From positions 1 to 6,625 of the forward strand of contig CALALK010000264.1 of the NCBI GenBank assembly GCA_937923125.1: a DNA stretch of 6,625 nt. The letters are read 5' to 3'. The translations under genes were made by a program, and so were the position numbers. The notes beneath the pieces were generated by a model. That model saw only the letters and a program-made list of their open reading frames with translations. It was not told where the DNA came from and did not search any database. Of the stretch, positions 1-6,542 are shown one piece after another. The DNA is from an uncultured Carnobacterium sp. (GTDB lineage: Bacteria > Bacillota > Bacilli > Lactobacillales > Aerococcaceae). Numbering within the stretch: the stretch's first letter is position 1; each line of letters begins with the position of its first letter.

Positions 1-1213
1 CAGATTCGGTCATATATTGGCGCATTTGTTCACGCGTAAAGTCGCTATTGGTTTCGCGATAACGGCGCTCCACGTTCACGGCCACTCCTTCAAAAGGAAT
101 TTCCACATCACGCACGCCACCAAATTCATTTTCATAATGGAACTTGAAGGTCGCATCTCCTGAACCGTATAACACCATATTCTTTTGCGACTGCGTCAAT
201 TTCTCAAATGGAATATTCATCGGAATCTTGAACTGTTTACAAAATTGTTCCAGCATCGTTGGATAATAGTTCGAACTAATTGGATTCCAAGGAACAAGCG
301 CTCCTTCTTCCAGCGTTAAGTGTTTATCTGGAACGATTAAATCTAAGTCGACTTCAAGCTTCGACCCTAAACCGTCACACTCAGGACACGCTCCAAACGG
401 CGCATTGAATGAGAAGAGACGTGGCTCTAATTCGCCCACCGTAAATCCACAAATCGGACATGAATGGTGTTCGCTGAAGAGATGTTCTTCCCCACCAATC
501 ACATCGACAATCGCATAGCCTTCCGCTAAACGAAGGGCCGCTTCAATCGAATCGAATAGACGTGAACGACTCTTATCATTCACTACGATACGGTCTACGA
601 CGATTTCAATATTGTGCTTCTTGTTCTTCTCGAGATTGAATTCTTCTGTGACTTCATGCATCTCGCCATCCACGCGCACACGCACATAGCCGTCTTTTTG
701 AATCTTCTCGAAGACTTTCTTATGCTCGCCTTTCTTCTGAACGACAACTGGCGCTAACACTTGAATCTTCGTCTTTTCTGGCATCGCCATAACGCGGTTT
801 ACCATTTGTTCTAAGGACTGGCTTTCAATCGGTGTGCCGTCATTTGGACAGATAGGTTTTCCCACACGCGCATATAATAAACGTAAATAGTCATTAATCT
901 CCGTCACCGTTCCAACCGTTGAACGCGGATTACGGGACGTTGTTTTTTGGTCGATGGCAATCGCTGGACTCAAACCGTCGATACTATCCACGTCTGGTTT
1001 GTCCATTTGCCCTAAAAATTGACGTGCGTATGCAGATAGACTCTCTACATAACGACGTTGCCCTTCTGCGTATAATGTATCAAACGCAAGCGAACTCTTC
1101 CCTGACCCTGATAGTCCTGTAATCACGACAAACTTGTCACGAGGAATGCTCACATCAATATTTTTTAAATTATGAGATCGTGCACCATGCACGAAAATAT
1201 GGTCTTTTGCCAT
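1..1213 (-). CDS. uvrA: UvrABC system protein A, N-terminal part (runs off the left edge)
   Basis: UvrA is the DNA damage-recognition ATPase of nucleotide excision repair; it dimerises, loads UvrB at lesions and acts in the cytoplasm. The 404 codons visible begin MAKDHIFVHGARSHNLKNID, typical of the family. The first Walker A motif GLSGSGKS is at residues 33-40, followed by the UvrA block around residues 42-100 (AFDTLYAEGQRRYVESLSAY, SPAIAIDQKTTSRNPRSTVG). Residues about 130-245 fit the UvrB-binding insertion. A zinc module CPIC...CPEC has its cysteines at 252, 255, 276 and 279. The family is about 940 residues, so more than half, including the second ATPase domain, lies outside the window; nothing suggests the gene is broken. 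The ATG at 1213 is preceded by AAGAGG seven bases upstream. uvrB is not directly upstream as in many Bacillota; exoA is, 65 bp away on the same strand. A LexA-type box and promoter lie in that gap. Confidence 0.97.
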   Translation of the reverse strand, partial: MAKDHIFVHGARSHNLKNIDVSIPRDKFVVITGLSGSGKSSLAFDTLYAEGQRRYVESLSAYARQFLGQMDKPDVDSIDGLSPAIAIDQKTTSRNPRSTVGTVTEINDYLRLLYARVGKPICPNDGTPIESQSLEQMVNRVMAMPEKTKIQVLAPVVVQKKGEHKKVFEKIQKDGYVRVRVDGEMHEVTEEFNLEKNKKHNIEIVVDRIVVNDKSRSRLFDSIEAALRLAEGYAIVDVIGGEEHLFSEHHSCPICGFTVGELEPRLFSFNAPFGACPECDGLGSKLEVDLDLIVPDKHLTLEEGALVPWNPISSNYYPTMLEQFCKQFKIPMNIPFEKLTQSQKNMVLYGSGDATFKFHYENEFGGVRDVEIPFEGVAVNVERRYRETNSDFTREQMRQYMTES

Positions 1214-1243
1214 TTCTATACCTCTTTTTTAATCGATACCTCT

Positions 1244-1272
1244 ATTGTATCAGACTTTCTGCACGCGAACAA
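1244..1272 (-). promoter_or_regulatory. Putative uvrA promoter (extended -10)
   Basis: On the minus strand the -10 box is TACAAT (1249-1244), preceded by TG one base upstream (TGATACAAT), an extended -10. Seventeen bases further upstream lies a weak -35, TTGTTC (1272-1267), matching the consensus only in TTG. The uvrA start codon is about 30 bases downstream of the -10. The weak -35 lies inside the LexA-type palindrome, so repressor binding would block polymerase. This is inferred from sequence alone. Confidence 0.6.
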
Positions 1273-1279
1273 ATGTTCT
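1266..1279. promoter_or_regulatory. Putative LexA (SOS) operator of uvrA
   Basis: The plus strand reads CGAACAAATGTTCT, a perfect GAAC-N4-GTTC palindrome. It closely matches the Bacillus-type LexA/DinR box (CGAAC-N4-GTTCG/T). It overlaps the -35 of the putative uvrA promoter and its last base is part of the exoA stop codon. uvrA is a classical SOS gene, LexA-regulated in B. subtilis, so position and target agree with the motif. No lexA gene is in the window. Confidence 0.75.
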
Positions 1280-2043
1280 TATAGCTTCACTTCAATTTCT
1301 ACCGGACAGTGGTCGCTTCCTGTGACATCGCTACGAATGTCGACTTCTTTGAGAAGCGGCGCTAGAACTTCGGACACGACAAAATAGTCAATTCTCCATC
1401 CGATATTTCGTGCACGAGCGCCACCCATGTAGCTCCACCAGCTATACGCCCCTACTGTGTCAGGGTGTAAGTAGCGGAACGCATCCACTAAGCCGTTTGC
1501 GACAACTTGGTCAAATTTTGCACGTTCTTCTTTGGTGAATCCGGCATTATTGACATTCGTTTTTGGATTCGCCAAGTCGATTTCCTTATGCGCCACGTTC
1601 AAGTCGCCGCAGAAAATCACTGGTTTTGTCTCTTCTAGCTTCTTAATGTATGCGAGAAAATCATCTTCCCATACTTGGCGGTATGCTAGACGTGATAAGT
1701 CGCGCTTCGCATTTGGTGTATAGACGGTTACTAAGTAGAATTTCTCGAATTCGGCTGTAATCACACGTCCCTCTTGGTCATGTTCTTCAATGCCGATGCC
1801 ATATGTTACCGATAGTGGTTTTACTTTGGTGAAGATGGCCGTTCCAGAATAGCCTTTTTTCACAGCCGAGTTGAAATACACATCATACTCGCTAAACTCC
1901 ATCCCGAGTTCCACTTGTTCTTGTTGCGCCTTTGTTTCTTGTAGGCATAAAATATCTGGATTACTTTCTAATACATACTCTTGTAGAGCACCTTTATTTA
2001 ATACCGAACGAATTCCGTTCACGTTCCACGTTGCTAATTTCAT
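1279..2043 (-). CDS. exoA: Exodeoxyribonuclease III family AP endonuclease (ExoA)
   Basis: This 254-residue protein belongs to the ExoIII/APE1 class of the endonuclease/exonuclease/phosphatase fold. It cuts DNA 5' of abasic sites in base excision repair and has 3' repair exonuclease activity; it needs a divalent metal. All active-site blocks are visible: WNVNG with Asn7, LQETK with Glu36, Tyr108 in VTVYTPN, GDLNVAH with Asp147 and Asn149, WRIDYF with Asp219, and the C-terminal GSDHCP with Asp244 and His245. Length matches the B. subtilis enzyme (about 252). The frame is open upstream to 2079, but the ATG at 2043 is chosen because the conserved MKLATWNVNG start begins there and GGAGGG lies six bases upstream. 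It sits between the two-component terminator and uvrA on the same strand and probably has its own promoter. No terminator is seen after it, so readthrough into uvrA is possible. Confidence 0.96.
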   Translation of the reverse strand: MKLATWNVNGIRSVLNKGALQEYVLESNPDILCLQETKAQQEQVELGMEFSEYDVYFNSAVKKGYSGTAIFTKVKPLSVTYGIGIEEHDQEGRVITAEFEKFYLVTVYTPNAKRDLSRLAYRQVWEDDFLAYIKKLEETKPVIFCGDLNVAHKEIDLANPKTNVNNAGFTKEERAKFDQVVANGLVDAFRYLHPDTVGAYSWWSYMGGARARNIGWRIDYFVVSEVLAPLLKEVDIRSDVTGSDHCPVEIEVKL

Positions 2044-2049
2044 ATTTTT

Positions 2050-2055
2050 CCCTCC
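2050..2055 (-). promoter_or_regulatory. Ribosome binding site fixing the exoA start
   Basis: GGAGGG on the minus strand lies six bases before the ATG at 2043. It supports this start over an ATG 12 codons upstream at 2079, which would put the coding region inside the putative promoter and add a non-conserved N-terminus. Confidence 0.85.
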
Positions 2056-2069
2056 ATTACGTCCCTTCC

Positions 2070-2099
2070 ATAGTATCAACTCTAGTGTCTTTTTGCGAA
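2070..2099 (-). promoter_or_regulatory. Putative exoA promoter
   Basis: On the minus strand an extended -10, TG-A-TACTAT (-10 box at 2075-2070), is preceded at 18 bases by TTCGCA (2099-2094), which matches four of six -35 positions. It lies immediately after the terminator of the upstream kinase gene and about 27 bases before the exoA start codon. Location and extended -10 make it plausible; the -35 is mediocre. Confidence 0.5.
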
Positions 2100-2102
2100 T
2101 AA

Positions 2103-2144
2103 AAATAACCAGCAGAAAGCATTTCTGCCTTCTTCTGGTTATTT
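2103..2144 (-). terminator. Rho-independent terminator of the two-component operon
   Basis: On the minus strand the outer stem AAATAACCA (2144-2136) pairs with TGGTTATTT (2111-2103). Inside it a second stem GCAGAAA (2128-2122) pairs with TTTCTGC (2118-2112) around a TGC loop, leaving a seven-base bulge GAAGAAG on the 5' side. The stem runs directly into a T tract (TTTTTATT). The TAA stop codon of the kinase (2141-2139) lies within the left arm, so the terminator overlaps the end of the coding region. Confidence 0.75.
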
Positions 2145-3347
2145 GAGTTTTTCTTTAAATTGTTTCAATGAACCTTGATTTTCTTCCGGCAAGCATACAT
2201 AGAAGCTTGTTTGTCCGTTTTCAGATTCGGCATACATCATCCCGCCATGCGACTGTACAATGTTTTCGGCAATCGCCAAACCAAGTCCTGTTCCACCGGT
2301 TTCTTTGGAACGTGATGCTTCTGCGCGGTAGAAACGTGCAAAGAGTTGTTCCAACACTTCTTTCGAAATTGGATCTCCGGCGTTTCGAACGGCAATCGTC
2401 ACGACTCCATCATTTCTTAAAACTTCCATTGTGATGACAGAATCTTCGTGTCCGTATTTAATCGCATTCGATAAGAGATTATTAATCACGCGCACCATTT
2501 TCTCGGCATCGAGTTCAAGAACCACATCACGGTTATTCGGCAAGACTTCAATCGCCATTTTTCGTTTTTGCGCCTCGAGTTCGAAGTCCGCTGCTACTTG
2601 CTCTAAGAAATTCACGATTGGAATATCATTGAGTCTAAGCGGTGCTCCGTTTGGACGAGTTGTCGTATATTCGAATAAGTCGTCTACGAGTAATTTCATT
2701 TGTTCCGCCTTCGAATAGGCGATTTCCGCATAACGCTTCGCATCGGCGCTCTCGACATTGGGTTGATTAACAATCAGTCCAAGATACCCAAGAATCGATG
2801 TCAGCGGTGTACGAATATCGTGCGATACATTTGTAATCAATTCATCCTTCGATTTCTCAATCGCACGTTCATCCTCTAGCGCATTCACGGTCGAATCGAC
2901 CAAGCGGTTAATCGAGTTTACGACTTGCCCCATGTCTCCGGATAAACGGAACGGAATGCGTCGGTCATACTGTCCGTCCGCAATCAAATGCAACTCCTCC
3001 AAAATATGGTTTAACTGCATTTGTTGGTATCTTCGCATCAAGCGCCAATAAGTAAACGCCACTGCAAAAACGACGGATGTAATCGTGAAGATATTTTTGT
3101 AGAACGCAATTTGCTCGCGCTCGATATGCCATACTTCACGAGCAGAGAATTCCACAGAAATAAACCCTGGCTCGTTAATCAGTTGGCTGACCATCACAAG
3201 AATTCCTAAGTATAAAAGGAATACAATACAGAGCGTCACGATTCCTTCTAATACGAGTTCGCTGACTTCCTTTGGCGTGAGCGTCAAGAGTGTCGGTTCG
3301 TTTTTGACTTTTCGAAGGTGAAGAACTTTTTTATTATTTGTCTTCAA
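2139..3347 (-). CDS. Two-component sensor histidine kinase, VanS-like
   Basis: A 402-residue membrane histidine kinase that would autophosphorylate on His176 and pass phosphate to the response regulator encoded just upstream. Order: basic cytoplasmic N-terminus; membrane segment about 35-54; short extracellular loop about 55-84; second membrane segment about 85-103; HAMP-like linker about 105-157; dimerisation domain with H box NVSHDIRTPLTSI (His176); ATPase domain with N box NNLLSNAIKY (Asn294), a G1-like RNAGDPI, F box LFARFYRAE and G2 box GGTGLGLAIA (351-360). The roughly 30-residue outer loop suggests sensing at or in the membrane rather than through a folded sensor domain. The start is TTG, overlapping the regulator by 14 bp; an in-frame TAG four codons upstream excludes extension, and the next possible start, TTG at codon 21, has no binding site. 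A weak AGTAGG lies eight bases upstream, so translational coupling is likely. The stop codon lies within a terminator. VanS-type similarity is by motif style; the signal is unknown. Confidence 0.93.
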   Translation of the reverse strand: MKTNNKKVLHLRKVKNEPTLLTLTPKEVSELVLEGIVTLCIVFLLYLGILVMVSQLINEPGFISVEFSAREVWHIEREQIAFYKNIFTITSVVFAVAFTYWRLMRRYQQMQLNHILEELHLIADGQYDRRIPFRLSGDMGQVVNSINRLVDSTVNALEDERAIEKSKDELITNVSHDIRTPLTSILGYLGLIVNQPNVESADAKRYAEIAYSKAEQMKLLVDDLFEYTTTRPNGAPLRLNDIPIVNFLEQVAADFELEAQKRKMAIEVLPNNRDVVLELDAEKMVRVINNLLSNAIKYGHEDSVITMEVLRNDGVVTIAVRNAGDPISKEVLEQLFARFYRAEASRSKETGGTGLGLAIAENIVQSHGGMMYAESENGQTSFYVCLPEENQGSLKQFKEKLK

Positions 3348-4026
3348 TCTTGTAGCCTACTCCCCATACTGTTTCAATGACTTTTTCTCCGCCAGTCGCT
3401 TCGGCAATTTTATCGCGAAGGTGGCTTACGTGTACCATAACTGTTTTCGTTGAAACGATACTTTCTTGTTGCCATACCGTTTCGAAGATTTCATCTGCAC
3501 TAAATACGCGGTTTGGATGGCTTGCAAGTAAGTATAGAATTCCGAATTCTAATACCGTTAATTGGATTTCTTTGCCATCTGTTGTTGTCACTTGGTGAGA
3601 TTCTTTCTTAATCGTTAAAGGTCCAATCGTAATTTCTTCGTTGGCTGGGCCTTCTTGCGTAATCGTTGAGCGGCGTAATAATGATTTCACACGCGCAATG
3701 ACTTCAAGTGGGTTAAATGGTTTTGTAACGTAGTCGTCGGCACCATTTGTTAACCCTTGGATTTTATCGATATCTGTTGATTTCGCGCTTAATAATAGAA
3801 TTGGCAATTGTGCATTTTCTTTGCGCACTTCATGCACCACAGAGATTCCGTCTAAGCGTGGCATCATAATGTCCAAGATAATCATATCGATATCTGGATA
3901 CATTTTTAATTTTTCAAGGGCTTGTTTCCCGTCATAGGCTTTTACAATTTCATAATTTTCGTTCTTTAAGTAAATCGTCAATAATTCAACGATTTCGCGA
4001 TCATCATCTACTACTAAAATTTTCAT
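3334..4026 (-). CDS. OmpR/PhoB-family response regulator, VanR-like
   Basis: This 230-residue DNA-binding response regulator is the partner of the following kinase. The receiver domain (about 1-118) has the acidic pair Asp8/Asp9 in VVDDD, phosphoacceptor Asp52 in ILDIMMP, switch Ser80 in LLLSAKS and Lys102 in VTKPFNP. A linker leads to a winged-helix domain (about 130-227) with the ending TVMVHVSHLRDKI...VWGVGYKI typical of the OmpR/PhoB family. The GADDYVTKPFNPLE and VIETVWGVGYKIE wording resembles the VanR group. Two in-frame ATGs exist, at 4032 and 4026. The second is chosen because GAGGG lies seven bases before it but only one base before the first, and the conserved MKILVVDDD begins there. 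It is first in the operon, reading away from lipL, and probably regulates its own promoter in the AT-rich intergenic region. No resistance or transport target is in the window. Confidence 0.95.
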   Translation of the reverse strand: MKILVVDDDREIVELLTIYLKNENYEIVKAYDGKQALEKLKMYPDIDMIILDIMMPRLDGISVVHEVRKENAQLPILLLSAKSTDIDKIQGLTNGADDYVTKPFNPLEVIARVKSLLRRSTITQEGPANEEITIGPLTIKKESHQVTTTDGKEIQLTVLEFGILYLLASHPNRVFSADEIFETVWQQESIVSTKTVMVHVSHLRDKIAEATGGEKVIETVWGVGYKIEDK

Positions 4027-4032
4027 GAGCAT

Positions 4033-4039
4033 TCCCTCT
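4033..4039 (-). promoter_or_regulatory. Ribosome binding site deciding the response regulator start
   Basis: AGAGGGA on the minus strand. It is correctly spaced (seven bases after GAGGG) for the ATG at 4026 and too close to the ATG at 4032, so it favours the shorter protein. Confidence 0.75.
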
Positions 4040-4059
4040 TTTCATTCTTTTTCTACCTT

Positions 4060-4088
4060 ATCCTATTAAAAATAAACCATTTTTGCTA
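4060..4088 (-). promoter_or_regulatory. Weak candidate promoter of the two-component operon
   Basis: On the minus strand TAGGAT (4065-4060) could be a -10, with TAGCAA (4088-4083) 17 bases upstream as a poor -35. Both match the consensus weakly, as expected for an activator-dependent, autoregulated promoter. The surroundings are AT rich and hold two similar octamers, ATTTTTGC (4079-4086) and ATTTTTAC (4092-4099), 13 bases apart, possibly a regulator site. Confidence 0.25.
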
Positions 4089-4176
4089 GTAATTTTTACG
4101 ATTCTTGACTTTTACTTAATAAATTCCTAAGAAATGGCTTAAAAACGGCCTCCAACACGACCATCACGCGAAGTTT

Positions 4177-4185
4177 TGTTATAAT
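4177..4185 (+). promoter_or_regulatory. lipL promoter (consensus extended -10)
   Basis: TG at 4177-4178, one base, then a perfect TATAAT at 4180-4185 forms an extended -10. No good -35 is present; at 17 bases the sequence is ACGACC (4157-4162), matching only the central GAC. The lipL start codon is 30 bases downstream of the -10 and the ribosome binding site AAAGGAGA is at 4203-4210, giving a short leader. Confidence 0.75.
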
Positions 4186-4215
4186 AAAACACGAAGAACT
4201 CTAAAGGAGAATCGT

Positions 4216-5040
4216 ATGACTCAATCACCTATTAGGCAGCAAACCATTCAATTGGTTGCGACACAAATTCCAAAAACTGAAAAACTCGAAGAAATGCTGA
4301 CGCCGTTCGCGCTCGATGAGACACTGATTCGTCATCTCACAAAAGAAGAAGACGGGCCATTCGTTCACTTCTGGACGCTTGAAGATATCGTGATTCTTGG
4401 AATGACCGATACAAAGGTACCTTATCTTGAACAAGGGCTAGAAAGACTGCGTGCCAACGGATTTACACCGATTGTGCGTCAAGCAGGCGGGCTGGCCGTT
4501 GTGAGTAACGAAGGCATCTTAAACATCAGCCTTCTCTTTAAAAATAAACAAATGCCAACGATTAACGAAGCCTATGAATGGATGCAACAACTCATTCAAG
4601 CAGCTTTTCCAGAAGCAGAGGCTCTTGGTGGGATTCAAGCTTTTGAAGTGGCAGACTCTTATTGTCCAGGAGACTATGACTTAAGCATTCAAAACCGTAA
4701 AATTGCTGGGATTGCGCAGCGCCGCTTGAAAGATGTGGTGTGCGTTTCGATTTACTTAAGCGTCTATGGAGACCAAAACCGTCGTGGGCTTGTGGTTCGT
4801 GATTTCTATGACCATGCACTTCAAGGCGAAGAAACGAAATGGCATTTCCCAGAAGTCAACGCCGACAGCATGTGGAATATTAGCGACGCCCTTGGAATCG
4901 ACCTCACGATTGAAGACGTTCAAGTCCGCGTCTTGCAGGCTTTAACGAAGCTTGGATGCACGCTGGAAGAGAACGAAACAGACTTTATTCACACTCCAGA
5001 TTTCCAAAAAGCACTTGAGCGTTTTGTGAAACGACAATAA
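4216..5040 (+). CDS. lipL: Octanoyl-[GcvH]:protein N-octanoyltransferase (LipL-like)
   Basis: This 274-residue protein has the biotin/lipoate protein ligase catalytic fold. LipL moves octanoyl groups from the glycine-cleavage H protein to lysines of E2 subunits of 2-oxoacid dehydrogenases, a step in lipoate assembly, in the cytoplasm. Family motifs: RQAGGLAVVSNEGILNISLL (88-107, the substrate-binding loop), the active-site segment DSYCPGDYDLS with Cys150, and KIAGIAQRR with Lys162. Cys150 coincides with the nucleophile position reported for B. subtilis LipL (formerly YwfL, 281 residues), which separates it from ATP-dependent lipoate ligases that lack this cysteine. LipM-type octanoyltransferases share the motif, so LipL versus LipM is the main uncertainty; length and Cys150 favour LipL. 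The start is supported by AAAGGAGA five bases upstream. It is divergent from the two-component operon and upstream of the HD phosphohydrolase. A ywfL-ywfO pairing in one chromosomal region is also known from B. subtilis. Confidence 0.87.
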   Translation: MTQSPIRQQTIQLVATQIPKTEKLEEMLTPFALDETLIRHLTKEEDGPFVHFWTLEDIVILGMTDTKVPYLEQGLERLRANGFTPIVRQAGGLAVVSNEGILNISLLFKNKQMPTINEAYEWMQQLIQAAFPEAEALGGIQAFEVADSYCPGDYDLSIQNRKIAGIAQRRLKDVVCVSIYLSVYGDQNRRGLVVRDFYDHALQGEETKWHFPEVNADSMWNISDALGIDLTIEDVQVRVLQALTKLGCTLEENETDFIHTPDFQKALERFVKRQ

Positions 5041-5086
5041 TCGTGTATAAAACGCGGTATAAAAGCTTTTTAAAAGGTTCGACCTC

Positions 5087-5115
5087 TTGCTTTTCTACCG
5101 AAAATAGCATAAACT
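5087..5115 (+). promoter_or_regulatory. Candidate promoter of the HD phosphohydrolase gene
   Basis: TTGCTT (5087-5092) and TAAACT (5110-5115) are 17 bases apart and would give a leader of about 45 bases. Alternatives in the same 128-bp gap are TTGTGA (5024-5029) with TATAAA (5046-5051) at 16 bases, and an isolated TATTAT at 5131-5136. No convincing terminator separates lipL from this gene; GGT-TCG-ACC near 5077-5085 makes only a weak hairpin, so cotranscription is also possible. Confidence 0.4.
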
Positions 5116-5168
5116 GAAAGTGCTTATGAGTATTATTCACAATCTAATCGAAAGAAGGCGTCAAACGC

Positions 5169-6521
5169 ATGACTGAAGCATTTAAACGTGAAAAAGTATT
5201 TCGTGACCCAGTACACGATTATATCCACGTGCAACATCCAATTATTCTTGAATTAATTAATAGTCGTGAATTGCAACGACTCCGCAGAATTAAACAAACC
5301 GGAGCTTCCATGTATACTTTCCATACAGCGGAACACTCACGATTCTCTCACTCTTTAGGGGTATATGAAATCGCCCGTCGTATTTGCGACAACTTTGCTC
5401 GTAACTACGCAACAAAAGAAGAAGGAGACGGACTATGGGACGACAGCAATCGCCTTGTTGTACTCTGTGCTGCCCTCTTGCATGATGTTGGGCACGGACC
5501 ATACTCACATACTTTCGAGAAAATCTTTGATACAAACCATGAACAAATCACCATCGACATCATCTTGTCTGAGGAAACGGAAGTCAATCAGATTTTACGT
5601 AAAGTCTCTTCTACTTTCCCACAAGAAGTAGCCAGCGTGATTCAAAAAACACATCCAAATCCTCAAGTGGTGCAATTGATTTCGAGTCAAATCGATGCGG
5701 ACCGTATGGACTACTTACTTCGTGACGCTTATTTCACAGGGGTAAACTACGGAACCTTCGACCTCACGCGTATCCTTCGTGTGATTCGTCCGTATAAAGG
5801 CGGCATTGCTTTTACCTATTCAGGAATGCACGCGGTGGAAGACTACATCGTGAGCCGTTATCAAATGTACATGCAAGTGTACTTCCACCCAGTTTCTCGC
5901 GGGATGGAAGTCGTGTTAAATCATTTATTGAAACGCGCTTCCGCTTGCTACCACTCAGAATTGAATCCATTAAGACACTCTGCAACGTTCTTGAAACCTT
6001 TCTTCGAGGGAACATGGACATTGGAAGACTACTTACGTCTCGATGACGGCGTATTGAACACATACTTCTCTCACTGGTTACTAGAAGAAGATGCCATCTT
6101 GAGTGACTTGTCAGATCGTTTCATCAACCGTCGTCCGTTTAAATCAGTGCCATTTAACCGTACAAACGATGGCGCTCAAATCGAACGCATGAAACAAATC
6201 GTAGAAGAAGTTGGGTTCGATCCAGAATACTACACTGCCATTAACAACAGTTTCGACTTACCATACGATTTCTATCGTCCAGATTCGATTAAACCAAGAA
6301 CGCAAATCGAGCTTGTCGAACGCAACGGTAATATGGTTGAGTTGTCTCAAGTTAGTTCGATTGTAGATGCTATTTCCGGAAAAGTACGTGGTGACGAACG
6401 CCTCTACTTCCCTCGCGAAATGGTCAGCGGCGAAATGCAAAACGGCCTCTTCATGGACGACTATGCAGAATTCCAAAACATCGCTGCACAATTGGATGTG
6501 TTCTCTAATCAAATGAAATAA
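5169..6521 (+). CDS. HD-domain dNTP triphosphohydrolase (EF1143/YwfO type)
   Basis: This 450-residue cytosolic HD-superfamily hydrolase belongs to the group of dGTPases and SAMHD1, which cleave dNTPs to deoxynucleoside and triphosphate. It starts with the family block VFRDPVHDYIHV (10-21), then LQRLRRIKQTG (35-45). The metal-binding set is complete: His61 in RFSHSLGV, His105-Asp106 in LLHDVGHGPYSH, and Asp176 in QIDADRMDYLLRD. Spacing matches the E. faecalis EF1143 enzyme (His66, His110, Asp111, Asp183; about 456 residues), a dNTP-activated tetrameric triphosphohydrolase. FTGVNYGTFD and the RGMEVVLNHLLKRA helix also fit the family. The helical C-terminal part has few motifs I can assign. The ATG at 5169 follows AGAAGG at ten bases, slightly long. 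It follows lipL on the same strand with a 128-bp gap. A multi-hairpin element begins 21 bases after the stop. Activity on dNTPs is inferred from homology; B. subtilis YwfO is the likely relative. Confidence 0.93.
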   Translation: MTEAFKREKVFRDPVHDYIHVQHPIILELINSRELQRLRRIKQTGASMYTFHTAEHSRFSHSLGVYEIARRICDNFARNYATKEEGDGLWDDSNRLVVLCAALLHDVGHGPYSHTFEKIFDTNHEQITIDIILSEETEVNQILRKVSSTFPQEVASVIQKTHPNPQVVQLISSQIDADRMDYLLRDAYFTGVNYGTFDLTRILRVIRPYKGGIAFTYSGMHAVEDYIVSRYQMYMQVYFHPVSRGMEVVLNHLLKRASACYHSELNPLRHSATFLKPFFEGTWTLEDYLRLDDGVLNTYFSHWLLEEDAILSDLSDRFINRRPFKSVPFNRTNDGAQIERMKQIVEEVGFDPEYYTAINNSFDLPYDFYRPDSIKPRTQIELVERNGNMVELSQVSSIVDAISGKVRGDERLYFPREMVSGEMQNGLFMDDYAEFQNIAAQLDVFSNQMK

Positions 6522-6542
6522 CAGGATGTGAACAATCGCGCT

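Noticed and set aside
2041..2079. Longer exoA start at 2079
   Set aside because: The added 12 residues are not family-like, they overlap the putative promoter, and the strong GGAGGG site points to the ATG at 2043.
919..2146. Several plus-strand reading frames of 60-90 codons across uvrA and exoA
   Set aside because: Shadows of the minus-strand genes; no motifs, no good ribosome binding sites.
2139..4026. Glycopeptide resistance operon
   Set aside because: Only regulator and kinase resemble VanR/VanS; no vanH, ligase, vanX or related genes are present.
4216..5040. ATP-dependent lipoate-protein ligase or biotin ligase
   Set aside because: The DSYCPGDYDLS segment with Cys150 is the transferase signature (LipL/LipM); ATP-using ligases lack this cysteine.
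5070..5095. Terminator after lipL
   Set aside because: The GGT-TCG-ACC hairpin is very weak and the following bases (TCTTGCTTTTC) are not a clean T tract.
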